NCBI RefSeq assembly: GCF_905207245.1
Contig: NZ_CAJLKP010000140.1
Span: 1 to 7,853 of the forward strand
DNA: 7,853 nt
Reading direction: 5' to 3'
Source of the DNA: an uncultured Bacteroides sp.
GTDB taxonomy: Bacteria > Bacteroidota > Bacteroidia > Bacteroidales > Bacteroidaceae
Both the position numbers and the translations under genes were made by a program. Position 1 is the first letter of the stretch; every line of letters starts with the position of its first letter. The notes under the pieces are model-generated. The model saw only the letters and a program-made list of their open reading frames with translations, ran no database searches and was not told where the DNA came from. Of this stretch, positions 1 through 5,805 are shown one piece after another.

Positions 1-33
1 CCTTTCCCGCGTCAGCCGGAAGCAAAGGTATAA

Positions 34-64
34 CACACTAGACTTTGCAGAGCAAAATCGTGTG
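34..64. repeat. Inverted repeat / stem-loop
   Basis: CACAC at 34-38 pairs with GTGTG at 60-64. Inside it, GACTTTGC at 41-48 pairs with GCAAAATC at 53-60 except for one position, around an AGA loop. The two stems share base 60, so they stack or compete. This is the first strong hairpin of the array. Confidence 0.6.
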
Positions 65-135
65 CCAACAGGGATGCTTCTCGCCCCTATTGGAAACCCA
101 GAGCCAAGGGGATATTCCCCTCTGGACACCCCATA

Positions 136-195
136 TTTTCTTCGCAGGTTGGTACCAAAACTGTGAAAGGCAGTTTGTCACCGGTGCGAAGAAAA
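136..195. repeat. 11-bp perfect inverted repeat with inner hairpin
   Basis: TTTTCTTCGCA at 136-146 is the exact reverse complement of 185-195. The 38-base interior holds a second perfect 6-bp stem, AAACTG 158-163 with CAGTTT 171-176. An 11-bp perfect pair at this spacing is unlikely by chance and fits a branched RNA stem or a protein-binding DNA repeat. Confidence 0.7.
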
Positions 196-197
196 AG

Positions 198-247
198 CAA
201 AAGGAAGCATCTGCGCTCAGATCGTGAGAGCGTAAATCTTCCTTTTG
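198..247. repeat. 10-bp perfect inverted repeat with inner hairpin
   Basis: CAAAAGGAAG at 198-207 pairs exactly with CTTCCTTTTG at 238-247. CGCTC 214-218 pairs with GAGCG 228-232 inside it. It begins two bases after the previous stem ends, as expected for consecutive helices of one folded molecule. Confidence 0.7.
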
Positions 248-250
248 GTG

Positions 251-290
251 CTGGCAATCTGAAATTTTTAGTGTAATTTCAGATTATCAG
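251..290. repeat. 16-bp imperfect inverted repeat
   Basis: The arms at 251-266 and 275-290 match at 14 of 16 positions, and the inner 11 bp (256-266 with 275-285) are perfect. The loop is 8 bases. No T-tract follows on the plus strand, so a simple rho-independent terminator is not supported. It lies 57 bases before the first gene start and could act as an attenuator, a regulator site or part of a transfer origin. Confidence 0.7.
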
Positions 291-346
291 CAATCTGCTG
301 CGGCAGAGATCAGTTTTACGAAGCATTACAAAGTGAGGATATTGAG

Positions 347-1306
347 ATGAGTAAAAATAACGATTGGTTTTCGTCCCTACAACGCAGCAATGAAGTAATG
401 AAACGCCTGTGTGGTGCAACAACTGCATTGTCTCAGTTGGCTGAAAGTGCTGCGTGGATTAAAATAAATCGCTTGGATCAAAATCTTTTTGCTGCTGCAG
501 ATTCTGCAACTGCAGCCATTTCCCGAATGGATAACTGGTACAAGACGACTTCGTTTGATGCACAAGCACACACTCTCAGTTTATTAGGCGAGTCCCTTTC
601 TGCTGGGTATATGGCAGCGACGAAATTTGCCGCTACACCTACAGTTTTAGACGGGTTGAGAAAAATTGAACAGGCTATTTCAATAACTCCATCAGGTGCT
701 TTTTCTGCTATGGATCAGATGACCAAAGCTTTAAGGATGTATCAGACACCAGACATCATTCAGCATATAAATAGTGTTTTGTCTAATTTACCGTCATTTG
801 ATTCTGCCATTTTAGAAACAGCAAAATCGTTAGATTTGTCTGATATTGAAATCCATGATGATGGCGCAATTATTTATGATGGTGTGAGATACGATTCTGA
901 ACGAATAGCCACCGTGTTAGATACACAGATTGAAGTTGCAAAGAAACCTACAGTACGGGAACAATTTGAAGCACTCAAGCAGCGGTTATGGTTATTACTC
1001 TTAATCCTGAACATAATCATGTTTCTGCCACAAGTGCCGGAGACAGTGGAATTCTATTGCGATGCCGTTGCTCAAATGCAAGACATACTGGAAGAAAAGA
1101 GTCGTATTTGTTTCACAATTAAGGAACGTTCTATTTTACGAGAAGAAGCAAGCTCTACTGCTGCTCGTATCCGATACCTCCCGTATGACACACCTTTAGA
1201 AATTATTAGTGACATTCCCCGTTGGTATCAAGTGACGTACACTGATGAAAATGGCGCTGAGATTACCGGGTGGATATCCAAAATCAGCGTAGAGTTGGAG
1301 GGATAA
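347..1306 (+). CDS. Membrane-anchored protein with C-terminal SH3-like domain, unknown function
   Basis: I do not recognise this 319-residue protein as a named family. Residues 1-165 are mostly helical and rich in Ala, Ser and Met. Residues 166-195 look like a short beta element (DDGAIIYDGVRYD). A single hydrophobic segment at about 214-229 (LWLLLLILNIIMFLPQ) is a likely membrane anchor. Residues 254-318 resemble a bacterial SH3 (SH3b) domain, with an ILREEASS-type start and a final GWISK strand. There is no N-terminal signal peptide. The start is supported by GAGGA at 335-339, 7 bases before the ATG. The stop lies one base before the start of the restriction-modification gene, whose ribosome site sits inside this gene, so the two are probably translationally coupled. 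I infer an accessory or effector protein of the same cassette. A catalytic function is not visible. Confidence 0.85.
   Translation: MSKNNDWFSSLQRSNEVMKRLCGATTALSQLAESAAWIKINRLDQNLFAAADSATAAISRMDNWYKTTSFDAQAHTLSLLGESLSAGYMAATKFAATPTVLDGLRKIEQAISITPSGAFSAMDQMTKALRMYQTPDIIQHINSVLSNLPSFDSAILETAKSLDLSDIEIHDDGAIIYDGVRYDSERIATVLDTQIEVAKKPTVREQFEALKQRLWLLLLILNIIMFLPQVPETVEFYCDAVAQMQDILEEKSRICFTIKERSILREEASSTAARIRYLPYDTPLEIISDIPRWYQVTYTDENGAEITGWISKISVELEG
1297..1302 (+). promoter_or_regulatory. Shine-Dalgarno site of the restriction-modification gene, inside the upstream gene
   Basis: GGAGGG lies 5 bases before the ATG at 1308 and within the last codons of the SH3-domain gene, whose TAA stop is at 1304-1306. 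This placement fixes the downstream start and points to coupled translation. Confidence 0.75.
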
Positions 1307-1307
1307 C

Positions 1308-4300
1308 ATGGAAAGCGTAAAAGCCTCTGAAATAATAGCTAAATACTATCGTGCGGTCTGCGATGCATATCGTCTCGGAAATGTTGAGTCATCTTATAAC
1401 GCACCAATAATGGCTCTGTTCACAGATATTGGATGTGCTGCCCGTGATTTGTCTGGTGAGCGTAAAGGTCAAACTGGAGAAAATATTGATATTAAACTGT
1501 GGCACATCGAGGAAGAAGTTACAGAAACCGAACCGTTTGCTGGCGTTGAAGTTAAAAAAGTTGGAGGTATTGACAAGCGAGCCCTCTCCCAGATCAAAAT
1601 CGAAGCTGATCAGTATGGCAATGCTGTTTTAACTGATAATCTTGAATGGCGTTTTTGGCGTGCTGGTGATACGGAGATGTATACCGGTCTGCGAATTATG
1701 GAATTGGTCGATGGAAAGCTAGTTCTGAGAGAAGACAATATCGAACTGTTTTTTAGCCTTTTAGAAGATTTTTTGCTTCGTGACCCTGCACAAATAAAAT
1801 CATCTACTAAGCTGGCTGAGTATATGGCAATGCACGCCCGTACAATACGCAGCATTATTTCTGGTATTCTTAAAGATGATGGTACTGGGCAACCGCTCTT
1901 GACTGATAATCAAAAGAAGCTGCCTATGTTCATGGAGCTATACGGGTTATATCGCAGGATTAAATCTGACCTTCGTCCCTTAATGAACACTCGTGAGTTT
2001 GCAGATATGTATGCCCAGACTATCGTTTATGGGTTATTTATTGCCAGGTATAATGACACAACGCCGGATTCATTTGATAGGTATGAGGCCATCAAATATT
2101 TGCAAGAAGAATCTGAACTTCTCAAGCAGTTCTTTTTACATATTGCAGGAAGTGGAAGAAAACATCCCACCCTTGAAGGTGTTATTGATAAGCTATGCTC
2201 TTTGTACCGCATTTGTAATATTTCTAATTTGCTGGAAAGAGACGAGAAGAAAGATACGATCATCCACTTTTACGAGGAATTTTTGACTTTTTATGACCCG
2301 GCATTAAGAAAATCTCTTGGCGTTTTTTACACACCAGTTCAAGCTGTGCAATACCTGATTTCCTTTGTAGATAAAATTTTGGTCGAAGATTTTGATATTG
2401 AAGGTGGGTTGTCTAATAACGAACAGATCACAACGAAAGTTCCGTGTGCGCCATACAAGATAACGAAAAACAAGTGGTCAGACGAGATGACAATTTCCGT
2501 ACCCCGTGTAGCCATTCTAGATCCAGCCTGCGGTACTGGCTCTTTTGGTGCGGAAATTATCAAATACATTAAAAACACATATTTTTCTGGTGCTCGGTCA
2601 GTATTTTACGAAAACTATATTCAGCAAGAGAACGGCTTGCTTTCCCGCTTAATTGGGTTTGAGATTATGATGACGAGCTATGTTGTTGCACACTTGAAGA
2701 TTCGTCGTACCATTGATGAAACACTTGGTCATTTGCCGACAACTCAGCTTCCCACAAACATTTTTTTGACCAACACTCTGACACCGCCCATGTCCGATTT
2801 GGAACGTGGAGAACAATTGACCTTGTTTGATTTTTCGGCTGCCATAACAGAGGAAGCCTATAATGCTGATACATGGAAAACACGCCGCCCAATTAAGGTG
2901 ATTATTGGTAATCCCCCATATTTGGCAGCATCTACAAACCCATACGACATTTCAGCATACAAGACTGAAACAGATGGAGTAACCGACTTCGGTGAAAAGA
3001 AACACTGGCTGAATGATGACTACGTAAAATTCTTCCGTTTTTCCGAACAGATCATTGATAAGAATAAAGAAGGTGTACTCGCCTTTGTATCTAATAATGG
3101 GTATCTAGATAATCCGACCTTTAGAGGTATGCGTGGTAGCCTTCTGCGAACCTTTGATAAAATTTATATTGTGAATCTTCACGGTAGTGCCAACAAAAAG
3201 GAAACTGCTCCAGATGGAAGCAAGGATGAAAACATCTTTGACATTATGCAGGGGGTTTCTTTGTTTATTGGTGTCAAGAAAACTAAAAAAACCGATTGGG
3301 CAAAGGTGTACTACACGGATATTTGGGGAACTCGAGAAGCGAAATTTGAAGCCTTGGCCAAGGGCAACCTGGTTTTCTCTCAGTTGAAGCTAGATCAAAA
3401 GATGGCGTATTTTATTCCATTTGGAAGTAATGATAAGGAAGCCTATGATAAAGGTGTTAGCGTAGCCGAACTGTTCCCAGTAAATGTGACAGGGATTGTC
3501 TCTGGTAATGACGGAGTATCCATTGCTCCTACCAAAGCTGAATTGATTAGGAGAATGGACATTGTTAAGAATGCCACAGAAGAAAAAGATATTTTCGATT
3601 TATGGGGCAGATTTAGCCGTGGACAAACAGCTGAGAAAATCCAAAATGATGTATTGTCCGGAGGCACTATAACTCCGATTTCATTTCGTCCGTTTGATTC
3701 TCGTTGGACATATTATTCTGGGAATTCTTGTGGATGGGTTCTTTGGCCCCGAGAAAAGAGTACGATGGGACATTTACTGGCAGAACCAAATAGCCCGATT
3801 GGAGCGAATATCGGTTTGGTCTTTTGTAAAACTTCCAGAAGCTTCTTTTCTCCATTTGTATCACAAAATATTATTGCCCATCGGCTGTTCTCAGCTATGT
3901 GCGAGATTACCTATATTGCCCCACTTTATCTCCGCTCTGAACCTGGACTGACTGGCGAAAGCTGGACTGCCAATTTGGACGACGAAGCACTCAATAAATT
4001 AACGCAATATCTGTCTAAGAAGCCAGAGCCAATAGAGATATTTGATTATGTGTATGGTGTCTTACATGACCCTGTATATTGTGAGAAATATGAACAGTAT
4101 CTTTGCAGGGATTTTCCTCGTGTCCCAATCATCAACACACCGGAGAAAGAACGGGACGAAGGGGAATTTTATGTTAGCGAAGAACTATATCGAGAGTATG
4201 TTTCTGTGGGAGAGCGATTGAGAAAGCTGCATCTAATGCAAATCAAAGCCCCAGCAGAACTTGCTCTTGAACCAAACACTCCTGATGACATGGAAATCGG

Positions 4301-4532
4301 AGCCATCAAATATAAAAATGGCGTGCTTCAGTTAAATGCTAATAAACGTATCACCGGCATTTCCCAAGAAGCATGGAAATATCAAATTGGTGGGCATCAA
4401 GTGTTGGACAAGTGGTTTAAGGAACATAAGGGCGAAACACTCACTATTGATTCCTATACTCACATTGAAAATGTGGTGGGACTGCTTGAGGAAACAATCA
4501 AATTAAGAGAATATCTGCGGAGTTTACACTAA
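1308..4532 (+). CDS. Single-chain restriction-modification enzyme: N-terminal nuclease, N6-adenine methyltransferase, type ISP-like specificity region
   Basis: This protein most likely both methylates adenine at a recognition site, using S-adenosylmethionine, and cleaves unmodified DNA. A PD-(D/E)XK-like nuclease near the N-terminus is suggested by D61 and by E81-V-K83 (GVEVKK). Residues 150-335 are helical. GVFYTP at 338-343 leads into the methyltransferase. DPACGTGSF at 405-413 is the SAM-binding motif I, and NPPY at 535-538 is the catalytic motif IV of gamma-type N6-adenine methylases. ISFRPFDSRWTYY at 791-803 and the YGVLHDPVY stretch (916-924), followed by DFPRVP at 935-940, resemble the type ISP specificity and C-terminal region. 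Type ISP enzymes such as LlaGI are about 1,580 residues and carry a superfamily 2 helicase between nuclease and methylase. No Walker A or DEAD/DEAH motif is visible here, and the 1074-residue length fits its absence, so the enzyme is closer in layout to type IIG/IIL. Methylase certain; nuclease probable. Confidence 0.9.
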   Translation: MESVKASEIIAKYYRAVCDAYRLGNVESSYNAPIMALFTDIGCAARDLSGERKGQTGENIDIKLWHIEEEVTETEPFAGVEVKKVGGIDKRALSQIKIEADQYGNAVLTDNLEWRFWRAGDTEMYTGLRIMELVDGKLVLREDNIELFFSLLEDFLLRDPAQIKSSTKLAEYMAMHARTIRSIISGILKDDGTGQPLLTDNQKKLPMFMELYGLYRRIKSDLRPLMNTREFADMYAQTIVYGLFIARYNDTTPDSFDRYEAIKYLQEESELLKQFFLHIAGSGRKHPTLEGVIDKLCSLYRICNISNLLERDEKKDTIIHFYEEFLTFYDPALRKSLGVFYTPVQAVQYLISFVDKILVEDFDIEGGLSNNEQITTKVPCAPYKITKNKWSDEMTISVPRVAILDPACGTGSFGAEIIKYIKNTYFSGARSVFYENYIQQENGLLSRLIGFEIMMTSYVVAHLKIRRTIDETLGHLPTTQLPTNIFLTNTLTPPMSDLERGEQLTLFDFSAAITEEAYNADTWKTRRPIKVIIGNPPYLAASTNPYDISAYKTETDGVTDFGEKKHWLNDDYVKFFRFSEQIIDKNKEGVLAFVSNNGYLDNPTFRGMRGSLLRTFDKIYIVNLHGSANKKETAPDGSKDENIFDIMQGVSLFIGVKKTKKTDWAKVYYTDIWGTREAKFEALAKGNLVFSQLKLDQKMAYFIPFGSNDKEAYDKGVSVAELFPVNVTGIVSGNDGVSIAPTKAELIRRMDIVKNATEEKDIFDLWGRFSRGQTAEKIQNDVLSGGTITPISFRPFDSRWTYYSGNSCGWVLWPREKSTMGHLLAEPNSPIGANIGLVFCKTSRSFFSPFVSQNIIAHRLFSAMCEITYIAPLYLRSEPGLTGESWTANLDDEALNKLTQYLSKKPEPIEIFDYVYGVLHDPVYCEKYEQYLCRDFPRVPIINTPEKERDEGEFYVSEELYREYVSVGERLRKLHLMQIKAPAELALEPNTPDDMEIGAIKYKNGVLQLNANKRITGISQEAWKYQIGGHQVLDKWFKEHKGETLTIDSYTHIENVVGLLEETIKLREYLRSLH

Positions 4533-4550
4533 GCTATATTAATCTCTAAA

Positions 4551-4556
4551 GAGGAG
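4551..4556 (+). promoter_or_regulatory. Shine-Dalgarno site of the DUF6414-like gene, partly in a small hairpin
   Basis: GAGGAG lies 7 bases before the ATG at 4564 and decides that start. The first bases fall in a small hairpin, CTCT 4544-4547 with AGAG 4550-4553. Its loop is only 2 bases, so any masking would be weak. Confidence 0.6.
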
Positions 4557-4563
4557 CAATAGA

Positions 4564-5466
4564 ATGAAACAATTCTTATACTTGGATACTGATATTGTCA
4601 ATTCCATCATCGCTCAATCAGAAAAAGGGCTTGTACAAGAGCAATCTGAAGAAAGCGAAAACAACAAGACTAAAAGCACTCATGTCAGCGGAGGCATGGA
4701 AGGATCTGGAGCAGCAGAAGGTTCTTTCCTTAAACTAGCAAAAGCGGAAGCCAGCCTTTCTCTATCTGGTGAATTAGGAAAAGAATGTGTTTCTGCAACA
4801 ACGTCCAGGGAAATTATATCTAAAGTTCTTCATGATGCTGCGTTTGATATTGCGTATACTTATATTCAACCTAAGAAATTTTCTGTTGGGGAAAACAACT
4901 CAGATGAGTACGGAGATTATGTGGAATTAACTCGTGTTTTCGATTTTGTGGATATGGATTATCTTGAAAATCTGTTTTCCAAAAACGGTTTGGTTGACTT
5001 TCTCAAAAAAACTTCCAAAGAGAAAATTGAAACAGAAGTAAGCAAAGCAACAGATGGAATGAACCGAGAGCAACTTCGTACTACTGGAAAGGCAATAAAA
5101 AGCGAACTCAAAAGACTTATTGCCGATAGCGATAAACAGTATGATGATATTCATGATATCATTGTTGCATTTCGTCAGCTTATGCCGTACACTCGTATGT
5201 TAATCTCACGTGACGGATATCTAATCCCAATGGATGACCAATATTTTCGAATTAATCCGAATAATTTGGGGTTCAAATATGGTGGAGAAATCACATGTGT
5301 TGGTATGATTACAAACATTATTGGTGCGGATACAGACCCCAATGATCCTAAAAATATATTTGCTACACTCCAATTTACTGTTAATGAGGTGTTGCGCACA
5401 ATCTTGCCTACAGATGCACAGAATTTATGTGTCATCCATCCAATAGCGGTATTTTATAGGGTGTAA
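4564..5466 (+). CDS. DUF6414-like protein of unknown function
   Basis: This 300-residue protein begins with FLYLDTDIVNSIIAQSEKGL (residues 4-23), which I associate from memory with the uncharacterised DUF6414 family. A charged stretch at 24-40 and a Gly/Ala/Ser-rich segment at 43-54 (GGMEGSGAAEGS) follow. The rest is a mixed alpha/beta domain with a Lys/Glu-rich helical part at 145-192 and a closing beta-rich part at 210-300. No signal peptide, clear membrane segment or recognised catalytic motif is visible. The N-terminal DTD acidic pair could bind metal, but that is speculation. It starts 31 bases after the methyltransferase gene and has its own good ribosome site, so it probably belongs to the same transcript. 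The gene converges on the recombinase operon. Its role in the cassette (effector, regulator or nucleic-acid binding) cannot be read from the sequence. Confidence 0.85.
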   Translation: MKQFLYLDTDIVNSIIAQSEKGLVQEQSEESENNKTKSTHVSGGMEGSGAAEGSFLKLAKAEASLSLSGELGKECVSATTSREIISKVLHDAAFDIAYTYIQPKKFSVGENNSDEYGDYVELTRVFDFVDMDYLENLFSKNGLVDFLKKTSKEKIETEVSKATDGMNREQLRTTGKAIKSELKRLIADSDKQYDDIHDIIVAFRQLMPYTRMLISRDGYLIPMDDQYFRINPNNLGFKYGGEITCVGMITNIIGADTDPNDPKNIFATLQFTVNEVLRTILPTDAQNLCVIHPIAVFYRV

Positions 5467-5495
5467 ACAAATCTTTAGAGATTAGCACAAAACAT

Positions 5496-5530
5496 AAAAA
5501 CAGCCCACCGATCATCTGACCGGTGGGCTG
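5496..5530 (-). terminator. Rho-independent terminator of the recombinase/DUF6061 operon
   Basis: CAGCCCACCG at 5501-5510 and CGGTGGGCTG at 5521-5530 form a perfect 10-bp GC-rich stem with a 10-base loop. On the minus strand the stem is followed by TTTTTATGTTTT. It starts 17 bases after the stop codon of the small minus-strand gene. On the plus strand no T-run follows, so it is only a weak candidate terminator for the opposing cassette. Confidence 0.9.
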
Positions 5531-5547
5531 TCCTACGACTATTTTGT

Positions 5548-5793
5548 TCAATCCATCAACCGATGTTCCGGTGTGCCGTTCACATATTGTGCCAAGTCGC
5601 CGCCAAGAACCAGCTGCGCATACTCCAACGGCCTGTTGTAGATGAGCCAGTCCAGTTCCGACCTCTGATACATATTGTCAACTACTTCATTCTCCACAGC
5701 GATCGTGTCAATGGAAATCATGCTGCCATCGACAAATTTCAGTTCAACACAGGCAGTATCCATATTGAACTCACAGGAAATCAAGCGCTCCAT
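5548..5793 (-). CDS. DUF6061-type small protein
   Basis: This 81-residue protein (ERLISCEFNMDTACVELK..., then DGSMISIDTIAVENEVVDNM) matches, from memory, the DUF6061 family of short proteins encoded next to serine recombinases in clostridial mobile elements. Its function is unknown. The sequence suggests a small beta-rich domain (CEFNMD, CVELKF, MISIDTI) followed by a helical part with YQRSELDWLIYNRPLEYAQL. I chose the ATG at 5793 because GAGGTG sits exactly 6 bases before it. A GTG at 5802 would add three residues but has no ribosome site. The gene follows the recombinase stop closely and ends just before a strong terminator, so it is the last gene of that operon. It may assist recombination or its control, but this rests only on neighbourhood. 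Confidence 0.8.
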   Translation of the reverse strand: MERLISCEFNMDTACVELKFVDGSMISIDTIAVENEVVDNMYQRSELDWLIYNRPLEYAQLVLGGDLAQYVNGTPEHRLMD

Positions 5794-5799
5794 ATTCGT

Positions 5800-5805
5800 C
5801 ACCTC
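5800..5805 (-). promoter_or_regulatory. Shine-Dalgarno site of the DUF6061-type gene, overlapping the recombinase stop
   Basis: On the minus strand GAGGTG overlaps the recombinase TGA stop codon (5804-5806) and lies 6 bases before the ATG at 5793. This selects that ATG over the GTG at 5802 and implies that ribosomes finishing the recombinase restart on this gene. Confidence 0.7.

Larger units (their letters stand above)
1..310. other. Gene-free region packed with stem-loops (possible structured RNA or oriT-like region)
   Basis: No convincing gene is present. Inverted repeats run nearly without gaps: 1-5/24-28; 34-38/60-64 with an inner near-perfect stem 41-48/53-60; 65-73/85-93 (one mismatch); 104-112/116-125 (one bulged base); 136-146/185-195 (11 bp perfect) with inner 158-163/171-176; 198-207/238-247 (10 bp perfect) with inner 214-218/228-232; 251-266/275-290 (14 of 16 pairs); and 294-298/303-307. 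None is followed by a T-run, so they do not look like ordinary terminators on the plus strand. The region resembles, from memory, noncoding stretches found in front of mobilisation genes in clostridial conjugative transposons, so a transfer origin or a folded leader RNA are both possible. The left edge is cut by the window. The function is inferred; the repeats are seen directly. Confidence 0.55.

Noticed and set aside
45..227. Open frame of 60 codons in the stem-loop region
   Set aside because: It begins with TTG, has no ribosome site, and runs straight through several strong inverted repeats, so it is better explained as noncoding structured sequence.
251..290. Rho-independent terminator before the first gene
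   Set aside because: The stem is strong but AT-rich and no T-run follows on the plus strand; it is kept as a structural repeat instead.
1..346. CRISPR-like or direct-repeat array
   Set aside because: The repeated structure consists of different inverted repeats, not regularly spaced identical direct repeats.
4486..4514. Possible promoter TTGAGG - 17 bases - GAATAT before the DUF6414-like gene
   Set aside because: The -10 box matches consensus at only about three of six positions and lies within the methylase coding region; too weak to call.
5470..5483. Small hairpin after the DUF6414-like gene as its terminator
   Set aside because: The stem AATCT/AGATT is only 5 bp, AT-rich, and not followed by a T-run.
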